Assembly: GCF_016458305.1 (NCBI RefSeq)
Contig: NZ_JAEMHL010000003.1
Span: 496,001-560,000 of the forward strand
Direction of reading: 5' to 3'
DNA length: 64,000 nucleotides
Source: Geomonas anaerohicana
GTDB taxonomy: Bacteria > Desulfobacterota > Desulfuromonadia > Geobacterales > Geobacteraceae
Positions within the stretch are counted from its first letter, which is position 1. Each line of letters begins with the position of its first letter. Shown piece by piece: positions 1 to 10,700 of this stretch. Made by a program: the position numbers and the translations under genes. The notes beneath the pieces were generated by a model. It was not told the DNA's origin, did no database searches, and saw nothing but the letters and a program-made list of their open reading frames with translations.

Positions 1-614
1 TGCATCTTCCCGTTGTGCAGCGCGCAGTGCGTGGCCGGCACCGCGATGGTTTCCTCGGCGAAGCTTCCCCGCGCCAGGGCACGCGCCGCCTTCTGGTGAC
101 TTGCCAGCGCGAAGGCGTCCTGGTCCTCCCGGGAGATGCCGTATTTCTGCACCAGCCGTTCGGCGGTGATGCCCATGGAGGCGTAGGTTTCGGGCCAGGC
201 GCCCACCAGACCGGGGTTGGCGCTGTACTTGTTGCCCCCCATGGGGATCATGGACATGCTTTCGGTCCCCCCGGCGATGATGCAGTCGGCGTTTCCCGCC
301 ATGATGCGATCCGCCGCCGAGGCGATGGTCTGCAGTCCCGACGAGCAGAAGCGGTTCACGGTCATGCAGGGGACCTGGTACGGGATGCCGGCCTTGAAGG
401 CGGCGATGCGCGCCACGTTCATCCCCTGCTCCCCTTCCGGGAAGGCGCAGCCGATGATGACATCCTCGACCAGGGCCGGGTCCAGGACGGTGCGCTCGAT
501 GAGCCCCTTGATGGCGATGGCGGCCAGGTCGTCGGGACGGACGTCCCTCAGTTTCCCCTTGTAGGCCTTGGTGGCCGGCGTCCGTACGGCTTCCACGATA
601 TATGCTGCTCGCAT
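1..614 (-). CDS. fadA: Acetyl-CoA acyltransferase (thiolase), 3' end beyond window
   Basis: Thiolase that would cleave 3-ketoacyl-CoA in the last step of beta-oxidation. Only the N-terminal 204 codons lie in the window, read from the ATG at 614 to the left edge. A good AAGGAG precedes the start. The protein opens with [13 protein letters not shown], and the nucleophile motif [10 protein letters not shown] places the acyl-accepting cysteine at residue 90; [10 protein letters not shown] follows, as in degradative thiolases. It lies downstream of the FadN-type enzyme and the acyl-CoA synthetase on the same strand, so the three probably form one operon. The catalytic His and second Cys are outside the window. 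A biosynthetic acetoacetyl-CoA thiolase role is not excluded, but the neighbours favour degradation. Confidence 0.9.
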   Translation of the reverse strand, partial: MRAAYIVEAVRTPATKAYKGKLRDVRPDDLAAIAIKGLIERTVLDPALVEDVIIGCAFPEGEQGMNVARIAAFKAGIPYQVPCMTVNRFCSSGLQTIASAADRIMAGNADCIIAGGTESMSMIPMGGNKYSANPGLVGAWPETYASMGITAERLVQKYGISREDQDAFALASHQKAARALARGSFAEETIAVPATHCALHNGKM

Positions 615-654
615 GGCGTTGCTCCTTTGCTGACTTCGGTTGAACTTGGGTGGA

Positions 655-745
655 GCTTCCTTCCCCCTCCCCGGCCCTCCCCCTCCTGGGGAGGGAGCAT
701 ATTGCGCTTCCCCTGTTACGGGGGGGGAGGATGATGGCGCGTCCC
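655..745. repeat. GC-rich palindromic intergenic repeat between fadN and fadA
   Basis: This stretch is runs of C followed by runs of G. One clear hairpin is CCTCCCC (676-682) with GGGGAGG (688-694) and a 5-nt loop. It resembles the C/G-rich palindromes at 25021-25073 and 47788-47880, so it is probably one dispersed family. In the operon RNA it could form a strong structure between fadN and the thiolase. Confidence 0.55.
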
Positions 746-762
746 CTCCCCTGCTGTACGGA

Positions 763-3132
763 TCAGTTCCGCAGCGGTTTCCCCTTTTTCAGCATGTGCT
801 GGATGCGTTCCTGGGTCTTCTTCTGGCCGCAGAACTTGAGGAAGGTTTCCCGTTCCAGCTCCAGCAGGTATTCCTCGGTGATCACGGTCCCGGCCGGGAC
901 GTCGCCGCCGGTGATGACGTCGGCGATGCCGGAGGCGAGGTAGTGGTCGTAGGCGGAGATGAAGCCCCCCTGCTCCAGGTTCCAGAGCTGGGTCTTGATG
1001 CTGGCGGCGATGCCGCGTCCCGGCGCCTTGACCGCAGCCTCGGGCCTGCCGGGACGGTAGTTCGCGGCGAGGGAAATCGCCTTCAGTTTTGCGTCGAAGA
1101 TGCGGCGGTCCAGGGCCAGGGTGATGCCGTCGCCCGGGCGCATGAGCCCCATCGCCATCAGTTCGGTGGCGGAGCTGCTCACCTTGGCCATGGCGATGTT
1201 CTGGTAGTTCTTGACGAGAAACGGGGTGACGTCGGCGCCGTTGCTTTCGGCGAGCCTGACGGCCCTGAGGGCCATCTCCTTGGTGCCGCCGCCGGCCGGG
1301 ATGAGTCCCACCCCGATCTCCACCAGTCCCATGTAGGTCTCGGCGTGGGCGTTGATGGCGTCGGCATGCAGGCAGGTCTCGCACCCGCCTCCCATCACCA
1401 GGTTGTGGGGAGCGGCGACCACCGGGATGCCGGAGTACTTGATCGCCATCATGGCGCGCTGGAACGATTTCACGGTGAGGTTCAGGTCGTCCCAGGCGCC
1501 TTCGGCGCAGGCCATGGCGATCAGCATCAGGTTGGCGCCGGCCGAGAAGAGGTTCCCCTCGTTGGCGATCACCATGCCGATGCCGTCGGACTCGCTCCTG
1601 CGCAGCCCCTTCTGGATCATGGCCAGCGTGTAGCCCCCCATGGTGTTCATCTTGGAATGGAACTCGAGGCAGAAGATGCCGTCGCCGATGTCGATGAGCG
1701 AGGCGGCGGCGTTATGTTCCACCACCCCGGCTGCGCTTTTGAGCAGGGTGAGCGACACCTGTCCGCGGTTGAGCGGCACCTCCCGGTACTTCTTCTCGGT
1801 GATGCTGTAGTAGTAGCGTTTGCCCTGCTCTACGCGATAGAAACTCTCCACCTCCCGCAGCCACTGCGGTACGGCGACGCCGTCACGGTCGGCGCGGGCC
1901 ACGAAGGAGGCGACGCCCAGGGCGTCCAGCAGTTCGAAGGGGCCGAGGTCCCAGTTGTACCCCCACTTCATGGCGTTGTCGACGTTGACCACGTCGTCCG
2001 CGATCTCCGGGATCCGTTTGGCCGTGTAGACCAGGGTGTCGCGCAGCGACCGCCATGCGAATTCGGCGGCCTTGTCGTTTCCCTGCAGCAGCGCCTTCAC
2101 CCGCGCGCCGGGCTCGTCGATCTGCTTGGCAGCCCCCACCGACGGGAACTTCGGCGAGACGCATTCGCGGTAGGCGCCGCTTTCGGGGTCGTAGCAGAGC
2201 TTGACGCTGGCGCCGTCAATCGTCTCGCGCTTGAAGAAGCCCCCCTTCGCTTTCTTTCCGGTCAGGCCTTCGGCCACCATGCGGCGCGTGCTTTCCGGAA
2301 CCCGGAACAGTTCGCGCTCATCGTCGCCGGTAAGCAGCTGGTAGCTGTTGTCCATGACCCGCACCACCGTGTCGATGCCCACCAGGTCCCACAGGGCGAA
2401 GGTGCCGGTCTTGGGACGCGCCATGGCCTGCCCGGTGACGGCGTCGACCTCCTCGACGGTGAGTCCCATCTCCACCATGTGGCGCCAGGTGGCGGCACCG
2501 GCATAGGTGCCGATACGGTTGGCGATGAAGTTCGGGGTGTCCTTGGCGAAGACCACACCTTTGCCGAGCCGCTTGTCCATGAAGGAGCCCATGCTCCGTA
2601 GCAGGTTGGGATCGGTCTCGCTGCACGGGACCATCTCCATGAGGCGCATGTAGCGCGGCGGGTTGAAGAAGTGGGTCACCATGAAGCGGCGCCTGATGTC
2701 GGGAGGGAGCGCCTGTGCCAGTTCGTTCACCGAAAGGCCGCTGGTGTTGGTGGAGAGGATGGCCTCTTCCTTCAGGTTGGGGACCACGGTCTCCTTAAAG
2801 AGACGCTGCTTCACCTCGAGGTTTTCCAGCACTACCTCGATGACCCAGTCGCACTCCTTGAGCCGTTGGCCGTCGTCGTCGAAGTTGCCGGTCTCGATCC
2901 AGGCCGCGTACTCGGGCGCATAGAGCGCGGCGGGCTTGCTCTTGGCGAGCGCGGCCAGCGCGCGGTCTGCGATCTGGTTGCGCTGCGCCTTAGCGTCCGC
3001 GGCCGCCCCTTTGGCCGGTTCCGGCACCATGTCCAACAGCAGGACCTCTATCCCCGCGTTGGCGAGGTGCGCGGCGATGGCCACTCCCATGACACCGGCC
3101 CCCAGGACGGCAACCCGTTTTATCTGTCTCAT
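763..3132 (-). CDS. fadN: 3-hydroxyacyl-CoA dehydrogenase / enoyl-CoA hydratase fusion (FadN type)
   Basis: Bifunctional beta-oxidation enzyme that hydrates enoyl-CoA and oxidises 3-hydroxyacyl-CoA with NAD. The dehydrogenase comes first, with the NAD-binding loop GAGVMG at residues 11-16 and the signature [10 protein letters not shown] crotonase-type hydratase domain lies in the C-terminal half, with [10 protein letters not shown] and MGGGCE oxyanion-hole segments. This order is that of Bacillus FadN, not E. coli FadB, and the 789-aa length fits FadN. ATG 3132 is preferred over the adjacent GTG 3135 because GGAGG sits five bases before it. It lies between an acyl-CoA synthetase and a thiolase on the same strand, so a complete degradation module is encoded. 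Confidence 0.93.
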   Translation of the reverse strand: MRQIKRVAVLGAGVMGVAIAAHLANAGIEVLLLDMVPEPAKGAAADAKAQRNQIADRALAALAKSKPAALYAPEYAAWIETGNFDDDGQRLKECDWVIEVVLENLEVKQRLFKETVVPNLKEEAILSTNTSGLSVNELAQALPPDIRRRFMVTHFFNPPRYMRLMEMVPCSETDPNLLRSMGSFMDKRLGKGVVFAKDTPNFIANRIGTYAGAATWRHMVEMGLTVEEVDAVTGQAMARPKTGTFALWDLVGIDTVVRVMDNSYQLLTGDDERELFRVPESTRRMVAEGLTGKKAKGGFFKRETIDGASVKLCYDPESGAYRECVSPKFPSVGAAKQIDEPGARVKALLQGNDKAAEFAWRSLRDTLVYTAKRIPEIADDVVNVDNAMKWGYNWDLGPFELLDALGVASFVARADRDGVAVPQWLREVESFYRVEQGKRYYYSITEKKYREVPLNRGQVSLTLLKSAAGVVEHNAAASLIDIGDGIFCLEFHSKMNTMGGYTLAMIQKGLRRSESDGIGMVIANEGNLFSAGANLMLIAMACAEGAWDDLNLTVKSFQRAMMAIKYSGIPVVAAPHNLVMGGGCETCLHADAINAHAETYMGLVEIGVGLIPAGGGTKEMALRAVRLAESNGADVTPFLVKNYQNIAMAKVSSSATELMAMGLMRPGDGITLALDRRIFDAKLKAISLAANYRPGRPEAAVKAPGRGIAASIKTQLWNLEQGGFISAYDHYLASGIADVITGGDVPAGTVITEEYLLELERETFLKFCGQKKTQERIQHMLKKGKPLRN

Positions 3133-3158
3133 CACAACCTCCGGCTCCGGACGCGGCC

Positions 3159-4979
3159 TCAGTTCTCCGCGACGGTATACATCCGCTCTATCTTATCCTT
3201 ATAACGCTCAGAAATCACGCGTCTTTTCACCTTCAGGGTCGGGGTGAGCTCTCCCGCCTCGATGGTGAAGTCGCGCGGCAGCAGCGCGAACTGCTTGATA
3301 GTTTCGTAATGGGCCAGCTCGGCATTCACCGCTTCGACCCGCTGCCGGTACAGTTCGAGGACCGGCTCGTGCACCACCAGCTCCTCGAGGTCGTTATAGA
3401 CGATCTTCTTCTCCTGGGCGAACTCCAGCAGCTTCTCCAGGGTCGGCACGAGCAGCGCGGTCAGGTAAGGGCGCTTATCCCCGTAGACGTAGGCCTGGGA
3501 GATGTACTTGTCCCTCTTCAGCAGGTTCTCGATCGGCTGCGGCGCGATGTTCTTGCCGCCGGCGGTGACGATCAGGTCCTTTTTGCGGTCCGTGATCACC
3601 ACGAAACCCTGCTCGAGGCGTCCAATGTCGCCGGTCTTCAGCCAGCCGTCGCTGAAGGCCTCCGTGGTCGCTACCCGGTCCTTGTAGTAGCCGAGCATCA
3701 CCTGCGGTCCGCGCGCCAGGAGTTCGCCGTCCTCGGCGACGCGGAACTCGGTCTGTTCCAAAGGGGTCCCCACGCTGCCGAAGCGCAAGAGTTCGAAGGT
3801 GTTGTTGCAAAGGACGGGGCTGGTTTCGGTGAGCCCGTACCCTTCCAGGATGGGGACCCCGATGCTCCAGAAGAACTCGTTGATCTCGCGGTCCAGCGGA
3901 GCGCCGCCGCTGGAGCAGAATTTCAGGTTGTTGCCGAAACGCTGCCGCAGCTTGCTGAAGACCAGCCGGTCCGCGACGGCGTGCTGCAGCGCGAGCCACA
4001 GCGGCACCTTCTTATCGATGTACCTGGCATAGACGTACCTGCGCCCGACAGAGAGCACGGTTCTGAAAAGCTTCCTCTTGAACAGGGAGAGCTGGTGCAC
4101 GTGCTCGTAGATGCGTGAGTGGATCTTCTCGAACAGCCTGGGGACGCAGACCATGATGGTGGGCTGGATTTCCAGCATGTTTTCGGCTATCTTCTCGATG
4201 CTGTCGGCGAAGGCGATCATCGCCCCGCTGGCGATGGGGAGGTAGTAGCCGGTGCACCGCTCCAAAACGTGGCTTAGCGGCAAAAAGCTCAGGAACACTT
4301 CCCCCTCCTGCACCGCCGCCTTCTCGATGGTGGCGAAGGCGTCGAAGAGCAGGTTGTAGTGCGAGAGCATCACTCCCTTGGGCACGCCGGTGGTCCCCGA
4401 GGTGTAGATGATGGTCATCAGGGAGTCCGGTTCGATGGCATCGATCGCCGCGAACAGTTCCTGCCTCTCCTCGTCGCTGATCGGGTCGTCGATCTCCGAG
4501 AGCTGGTAGAACGTGGTGACGGGGAGCGAGGGCTCTCCCAGGAAACGCTCGAACGACACCGCCAGTTGCAACATGGGGATGGCGTCCTTGATCTGCAAAA
4601 GTTTGCGGTACTGCGATTTTCCCGAGATGAAGACGATGCGTGCGTCGCTGTGGTTCAGGGTGTATTCGACCTGGTCGGGGGTGTTGGTGGCGTACACCGG
4701 GACGGTCACCGCACCGGCGCAGAGGATCCCCATGTCGGCAATGGCCCAGCCGACACGGTTTTCGGAGAGGATGGCGACTTTGTCGCCCGGCTTGATGCCC
4801 AGCTTGCGCAGGCCGCGCGCCACCATGAGGGCGCGGTTGAAGAACTGGGCGTAGCTAAGGGTGACCCAGTTACCCTGCTTTCTGTACTTCACCGCCGGCC
4901 TTGTATCCAGTCGGGCTGCCTGGTGCCGTAGCAGGTCAGGTATGGATCTAAAAGGCACCTTTTCCACGGTAAGCTCCAT
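3159..4979 (-). CDS. Long-chain acyl-CoA synthetase (AMP-forming)
   Basis: Activates fatty acids to acyl-CoA with ATP. The AMP-binding core TSGTTGVPKG is near residue 190, followed by EGYGLTET, the hinge motif KTGDIG and KDLIVTAGGKN. The roughly 606-aa size and layout match the FAA1-like long-chain synthetases. The frame stays open upstream with Met codons as far as 5033. The start at 4979 (MELTVEKVPF) is chosen because the 18 residues before it look non-conserved; no candidate has a strong ribosome site. It is the first gene of the likely fad operon and ends 26 bases before the FadN-type gene, so it probably feeds that enzyme with substrate. Confidence 0.88.
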   Translation of the reverse strand: MELTVEKVPFRSIPDLLRHQAARLDTRPAVKYRKQGNWVTLSYAQFFNRALMVARGLRKLGIKPGDKVAILSENRVGWAIADMGILCAGAVTVPVYATNTPDQVEYTLNHSDARIVFISGKSQYRKLLQIKDAIPMLQLAVSFERFLGEPSLPVTTFYQLSEIDDPISDEERQELFAAIDAIEPDSLMTIIYTSGTTGVPKGVMLSHYNLLFDAFATIEKAAVQEGEVFLSFLPLSHVLERCTGYYLPIASGAMIAFADSIEKIAENMLEIQPTIMVCVPRLFEKIHSRIYEHVHQLSLFKRKLFRTVLSVGRRYVYARYIDKKVPLWLALQHAVADRLVFSKLRQRFGNNLKFCSSGGAPLDREINEFFWSIGVPILEGYGLTETSPVLCNNTFELLRFGSVGTPLEQTEFRVAEDGELLARGPQVMLGYYKDRVATTEAFSDGWLKTGDIGRLEQGFVVITDRKKDLIVTAGGKNIAPQPIENLLKRDKYISQAYVYGDKRPYLTALLVPTLEKLLEFAQEKKIVYNDLEELVVHEPVLELYRQRVEAVNAELAHYETIKQFALLPRDFTIEAGELTPTLKVKRRVISERYKDKIERMYTVAEN

Positions 4980-5281
4980 TTCAAACAGAAGAAAGTCCAT
5001 CCCTGTACTTAAAAGATAGTGCATGCCTCGCATAATTCAAGAGTGACAGCGGCACATTGGCAAAAAAGACTGGCACAGAAGGAACACTGCAATTCAAAGA
5101 CAGATGAAACTGCCGGTAAAGGAATAGTTTGACACGCTGCAGGTCGATCAATATTATCGCGACGACCGAATTGCCAAATTTGCTGGAAATGAAATCAGTT
5201 GTCCAGCAATCCACATTCAACCGGATTGATCCCTCTTGAGATGATCAACGGAAAATTTTACTGTCACGCAAGGAGTTAGCT
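4980..5281. other. Intergenic region between divergent acyl-CoA synthetase and SCP2-like genes
   Basis: About 300 bases without a convincing gene, and AT-richer than its surroundings. It must carry the promoters for the fad operon (leftward) and the SCP2-like gene (rightward), but I could not pick a promoter or operator with confidence. A possible 79-codon minus-strand frame here has no ribosome site and looks spurious. Confidence 0.5.
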
Positions 5282-5587
5282 GTGATCGAAACGATGATAT
5301 CGGAAATGGAAGCTGCGTTCTGCAAGGGAGTCTTTGACAAGGACACCGTCTTTCGTTTCAACCTGGAGCAGGAGACCATTACCATCGCGGTGGGACCCGA
5401 CGGGTATCGCGTGGTCAGGGGGGCGACGCCGGAAGCGGTCGACTGCGAGTGCAGCACCAGCGCCGAAATGTTCAGAAAGATCTGGTACGACGGCTACCGC
5501 CCCGGGCTCATGGACTTCCTGGGCGGCGCGATCAGGTGCGACAATCCCTTCTTGCTGCCCGGTTTCCTGAAGGCCTTCGGCCGCTAG
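5282..5587 (+). CDS. Small SCP2-like (sterol carrier fold) protein
   Basis: 101-residue soluble protein. The middle and C-terminal part, TSAEMFRKIWYDGYRP then FLGGAIRCDN, has the pattern of SCP2 lipid-binding domains: a helix, a Gly, a short strand containing the I-R/K-x-x motif, then a terminal helix. The start is GTG 5282, since AGGAG at 5271-5275 is correctly spaced for it and not for ATG 5294. It is divergent from the fad operon and ends 2 bases from the convergent REC-GGDEF-EAL gene. A lipid or acyl-CoA carrier role is inferred from the fold and neighbourhood only. Confidence 0.7.
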   Translation: MIETMISEMEAAFCKGVFDKDTVFRFNLEQETITIAVGPDGYRVVRGATPEAVDCECSTSAEMFRKIWYDGYRPGLMDFLGGAIRCDNPFLLPGFLKAFGR

Positions 5588-5589
5588 TC

Positions 5590-7704
5590 CTACAGCGGTA
5601 TCGCTCCCCCGGGCGCCGGCCGGACCAGCATCAACTCGAACTGCGCTGCCGGCAGCGGCCGGCCGATCAGGTCCCCCTGGACCTCGTCGCAGCCGTAGTT
5701 CTGCATCAGCTCCAGTTGTTCCTGCCGCTCCACCCCCACGGCGTTCACTTTGAGTTTCAGGCTGTGCGACATGCAGATCATCGCGGTCACCACGTCCAGG
5801 TTGTCCGGGTTGTCCAGGTCCCTGATGAAGCTGCGGTCGATCTTCAGCTTGGCGATGGGAAGCTGCCTGATGCGCTGCAGCGACGAGGAGCCGACGCCGA
5901 AATCGTCCACCGAAAAGGCCACCCCCGCCTCGGTGAGGCGCAGCATGTTCTGCCTGGAGGCCGTCCCGTTGTCCATGATGGCCCGCTCCGGGATATCCAT
6001 CTGCAGCGTTCCGGCACCGATGCCGGTTTGCGAGAGGGCGGCAAGGGTCTGCTCGAGAAAATGGGGCTGGTGGAACTCACGGTTGGAGAGGTTGACGGCC
6101 AGCGCGAGGTCGAATCCCTTCTCCTGCCACTGTTTCACCTGCGCCAGCGCCTGGTGGATGACCCACTCGCCGATGGGGACGATGGCGCCGGTCTCCTCGG
6201 CCATCGTGATGAACTGGTCCGGAAGCAGCAGCCCCCGTTCCGGATGGTGCCAGCGCAAAAGGGCCTCGGCGGCAATGATGCGCCGGTTGCCCAGGCTCAG
6301 CAGCGGCTGGTAAAGCAGCTCCAGTTCGCCCCTGGCAACGGCCTGGCGCAGTTGCCGTTCCAGGTTCTGGCGGTTTACGGTGCGCGCGTTGATCTCGCTG
6401 TTGTAAAACTGGTAACTGTTGCCGCGGTTCTGCTTGGCCGCGTACATGGCGCTGTCGGCTTTTTGCAGCAGCTCCTCCGAGCTGTCACCGTCGGCCGGGA
6501 ACATGCTGATGCCGACGCTCGTGCCCACCTTCACCTCGACCCCCTCCAGCCGAAACGGCGCCTGGAACACCCCCATGATCTTGCTCACGACGGTCCCCAC
6601 GTCATCGGTCTGCGCCAGGTCCGGCATGAGCACGTTGAACTCGTCGCCGCCAATGCGGGCCACGGTGTCGGATTCGCGCACGCAGGCCTTGAGTCTCTGG
6701 GCCACCGACTGCAGCAGCAGGTCCCCGGCCGCGTGCCCCAGCGTGTCGTTGATCTGCTTGAAGTGGTCCAGGTCCAGGAAGAGCACCGCCAGGTTCTTGC
6801 GGTTGCGGCGCGCCTGGGCCAGTTCCAGTGCGAGAAAGTCCATGAAGAGCTTGCGGTTGGGGAGGTCGGTCAGCACATCGTGCTGCGCCTGGTGCTTGAT
6901 CACCTGCTCCAGCCGCTTGCGCTCACTGATGTCCTTGAACAGGGTGAGCAGGAAGGGAGTCCCGTCCATCTCGATGGACTCCGCCGATACCAGCCCCTCC
7001 AGTTCCTGTCCCGATTTCGACCTGATGCGCACCTCGATGTCGCGCACCGCCCCCTTTTCCGACAACTCGACCAGCAGAGATCCGGCCTGCGCCGGGTCTA
7101 GCCAGAGTCCGAGCTCCTCGCCGCTGCTGCCGATCACCTCGTCGCGGTCATAGCCCAGCACCTTCAGAAACGCCTCGTTCACCTCCACCAGCTTGCCGTC
7201 GACGAGGTTCGCGATGCTCAACAGGTCTGGGGTCGCCTGGAAGATGGTGGAGAAGCGCCGCTCCGACGCCCGTAGCGCCGACACCTGCTGGGCCACGAGC
7301 CGCCGCAGAGTGATCTTTTCGCCGACCCGGTCCAGCACCCGGAACAGTTCCGGGTAGTTGACCGGCTTCAGGATGTAGTGGTCCATCCCGATTTCGATGG
7401 CGTTCATGAGGTAGGCGGTCTCACTGTGGGCGGTGACCGCGACGATGGTGGCGTCAGGGTTGAGCAGCTTGATCTCGCGGGCCATGGCGATGCCGTTCAT
7501 CTGCGGCATGTTGATGTCGGTGACCACCAGGTCCGGCTGGTACTGGCGGTACAGCTCCAGACCGGACCTGCCGTCGTCGGCCGTGTAGATCCTGATCCCC
7601 GGGTAATTGAGGGAGAGCATCCTGGCGAGCATCTCCCTTGACTCGATCTCGTCCTCGACAAGGAGCAGGGAGACGTCGTTGAAACGCTGTCGGGGCTGTT
7701 CCAT
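5590..7704 (-). CDS. Response regulator with REC-PAS-GGDEF-EAL domains
   Basis: 704-aa cyclic-di-GMP regulator. The receiver occupies residues 1-125 with phospho-acceptor D63 in VTDINMPQ. A PAS domain covers about 150-265, GGDEF about 275-435 with an intact RIGGDEF site, and EAL about 445-700. The EAL domain keeps EALLRW, DDFGVG and KIDRSF. However, the usual A-E-G-V-E segment reads NAVGVE, so a conserved metal-site glutamate is replaced by valine, and the loop-6 motif is DDFGVGSSS rather than DDFGTGYSS. Cyclase activity is likely; phosphodiesterase activity is doubtful. GAGGTG precedes the ATG. It starts 3 bases after the stop of the seven-PAS kinase, suggesting that kinase phosphorylates it. 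Confidence 0.92.
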   Translation of the reverse strand: MEQPRQRFNDVSLLLVEDEIESREMLARMLSLNYPGIRIYTADDGRSGLELYRQYQPDLVVTDINMPQMNGIAMAREIKLLNPDATIVAVTAHSETAYLMNAIEIGMDHYILKPVNYPELFRVLDRVGEKITLRRLVAQQVSALRASERRFSTIFQATPDLLSIANLVDGKLVEVNEAFLKVLGYDRDEVIGSSGEELGLWLDPAQAGSLLVELSEKGAVRDIEVRIRSKSGQELEGLVSAESIEMDGTPFLLTLFKDISERKRLEQVIKHQAQHDVLTDLPNRKLFMDFLALELAQARRNRKNLAVLFLDLDHFKQINDTLGHAAGDLLLQSVAQRLKACVRESDTVARIGGDEFNVLMPDLAQTDDVGTVVSKIMGVFQAPFRLEGVEVKVGTSVGISMFPADGDSSEELLQKADSAMYAAKQNRGNSYQFYNSEINARTVNRQNLERQLRQAVARGELELLYQPLLSLGNRRIIAAEALLRWHHPERGLLLPDQFITMAEETGAIVPIGEWVIHQALAQVKQWQEKGFDLALAVNLSNREFHQPHFLEQTLAALSQTGIGAGTLQMDIPERAIMDNGTASRQNMLRLTEAGVAFSVDDFGVGSSSLQRIRQLPIAKLKIDRSFIRDLDNPDNLDVVTAMICMSHSLKLKVNAVGVERQEQLELMQNYGCDEVQGDLIGRPLPAAQFELMLVRPAPGGAIPL

Positions 7705-7707
7705 CTG

Positions 7708-10700
7708 TCACACCTCAATGCAGAAACGGGCGCCCTGCTCCGTGTTGCTGACCGTGAGCGTCCCTTTCATGTTCTTTTCGACGATGGTCTTGGACATGAA
7801 CAGGCCGATGCCGGTCCCCTTGTCGGGTCCCTTGGTGGTGAAATAAGGATCGAACACCTTCTCGATGATGCCGGCGGGGATGCCGCCCGCGTTGTCCTCG
7901 ATGCAGAGGACGGTCTTGCCGTGGTGGCGGCGCAGACGTATTTGGATCCTGGGCTCGGCGACCTTGCGTTCCAGCAGTGCGTCCTTCGCGTTCATCAGGA
8001 TATTGACCAGCACCTGAGAGTATTCGTTGGGGGAGCCGAAAATCTCGGCCTCCGGGTCTGCCTGTACGTCGAAGGTGATCCTGGCCGCGGCGAAGGCGGC
8101 CTGGAGAATGGCGAGGGTCTGTTCCAGGGTGGTGGCCACCACGAACTTCTGCTTCTCCTTTTCCGGCCCGAAGAAGTTGCGGAAGCCGTCGATAGTCTGC
8201 GACATGTAATTGATCACCTGCATGGCCCGGGAGACGCTGTTGTCCAGGTACTCCCTGGTGAACATCCCCTGCTCGTAGAAGCTTGGCAGTTCCTGGACGA
8301 TGAGCCCCAGCGTGTTCAGCGGCTGGCGCCACTGGTGCGCGATGTTGCCGATCATCTCCCCCATGGCCGCCAGCCGCCCCTGCCGGATCAGGAGCTGTTC
8401 CTGGCGACGCAGTTCTTCCACGGCTCGGATCCGCTCGGTCATCTCCTCCCTCAGCGCATCCTGCGCCAAGACGCTGTCGGTGATATTTAGGCAGGCGCCT
8501 ACCAGCCTGAGCGGGGCGCCGTGCTCGTCGTAGGAGACGCGGGCGCGCATGCTGAGCCAGCGGATCTTGCCGTCGGGCGGCGCGGTGCGGTAGTCGGCGC
8601 TGTAGAGACCGGCGCCGGTGGTGCTCCGGGCGTCCCTGACGATCTGCTCCAGCCGCTCGCGGTCGTCGGGGTGCACCAATCGCAGTACGGTGTCGAGATC
8701 GAGGTCGCTTTCGGTGCTCAAGCCGTAGTGCTGTTTGGCAATGGGGGACCAGTTCCCTTTGCCGGTCTGCAGACTGACGTCGAAGATGCCGAGACCGGTC
8801 GCCTCGACGGCGAGCTTCAGCCTCGCTTCGCTTTCCTTGAGCGCCTGCTCGGCGCGTTTGAGGTCGGTGAGATCGATGGCGAACCCGATCCCCTCGGCGG
8901 GCGAGTCGGCCATCCGGGCCATGGCGGTGAGCGCTGCTACCGGTTCCTTGCTGGTGCGCCTGATGAATATTTTTTGGTAGGTCCTGCTGATGCCGCGGGT
9001 GATGGTTTCGTCCATGGCGGCACGATCTTTGGCGTACTCTGCTGGAGGTGTGACATCGGAAAGACTCAGGGTCCCGCCGCGGCACTCGTCCCCGCTGTAG
9101 CCGACCAGTTCGCAGTAGGCGTCGTTGGCGTCGGTGATGAATCCGTCCCGGTTCCAGAAGAAGATCGCGATCAGGCTCGACTCGTACAGCCAGCGGAACC
9201 TGGTCTCGCTGGCGCGCAATTTTTCCTGGGTCTCGCGCAGGTCGTTGATGTCGGTCGCCGTGCCGTACCACTTGACCACCCTCCCCTCCTCGTCCAGTTG
9301 CGGCACGGCGCGGCTCAGGTGCCAACGGTACCCGTCGTTGCTGTATTTGATGCGCTGTTCGATCTGGTAGATTTCCCCGCTGGCGACAGCGTGGCTCCAT
9401 GCCTGGGCGGTCGGTTCCCGGTCCTCGGGGTGAATGCAGTCGGTGATCAACTGCCCCGGGTCTCCCTTGCTCTGGACCAGGATGCTGCGTTGTACGCCGG
9501 TGTAGTTCTCGAAGTGGGCGTTGAGGTAGTCCAGGTTGCCGTCGGGGTTGGCGGTCCAGACGATCTGCGGCATCGAGTCGGCAAGGTCACGGAAATGCTG
9601 TACCGACCGGCGCAGTTCCCCCTCGATCGCCTTGCGCCCGGTGACGTCGAAGATTACCCCGATGAAGCGGCAGGACGTATCCTCGCACCAGAACCGCCCC
9701 AGGACGTTGACCCAGAGCTGGGCCTCGTCGTCGAAGCGGAAGATGCGATGCTCGGAACTGAACAGGTCGCGCTCCTTACAGGCCCGGTCCAACTCGGTCA
9801 GGACCCGGTTCTTGTCGGCGGGATGGATCCGGTCCTGCCACATGGCCAGGGTGGCTGCGCCGGTTTCCTGCTGCGGGTCAGGGTATCCCATGAGGAGGTA
9901 ATGCCGCCGGGACCATACCCCTCTTCCGCTGGCCACGTCGATGTCGCAGGAACCCATCTGCGCGGCGTCCAACGCCAGCTTCAGGCGCTCCTCGCTCTCC
10001 AAAAGCGCTTTGGCCGCGCTCCTGCTCTCGGTGATGTCATTGAAGGCGGCCAGGCCCGAGATAACGTCGCCGGAGATATCGCGCAAGGGGGTGGCGTTGA
10101 CACTGATGAAACCGCGGCTGCCGTCACCGCGCTGAATCTGGTACTCTTCGGCGAAGACGGTCTCTCCCCGGCTGATGGCGCGGATGAGCGGGTATTGCTC
10201 AGAAGACAGAGGCGTCCCGTCCAGTGTGTACATCTTCCACCGTTCGAAATCTGAGCTGCCAGCCGCTTCGCCCACATCCTCCCGAAAGATGGTCCGGGTC
10301 AGCTCGTTCTGGTAGACAACCTTGCCGGAAGGTGCCTCGGCGATGATCACGCCTACCGGGAGTTGTTCGACGATCGCCTCGAAGCGCTCCTGCTGGAAGG
10401 CCAGTTGCCTCAGCATGCTCTCGCGTTCCTCCTCGGCGGTCCGGCGCTCGGAGATGTCGCGTGCGATCATTTGGATGGCGTGCGCGCCCTGGTAGTCGAT
10501 CCGGGTCGAGGATCCCTCCATGCAGCGTTCGCCGCCGTCCAGGCGCAGCAACCTGAACTCCAGTGTCGACGGTTCCTTCCCCTCCATTGCCGTCTCGATG
10601 CTGTCGCGCATCGCCTGGCGGTCTTCCGGGTGCACCAGGTCCAGCACGGTGTGTTGCTGCAGTTGAGAGAGGGCGCGTGCTCCATAGGTTCCGAGCGCCG

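Noticed and set aside
640..2601. 653-codon plus-strand frame opposite fadN
   Set aside because: Composition is His/Gly/Val-rich with no recognisable domain, and the opposite strand encodes a complete FadN-type enzyme.
4981..5220. 79-codon minus-strand frame upstream of the acyl-CoA synthetase
   Set aside because: No ribosome site, atypical composition, and it occupies the expected promoter region.
8521..10254. 577-codon plus-strand frame opposite the seven-PAS kinase
   Set aside because: Shadow of the kinase gene; no ribosome site and no conserved motif.
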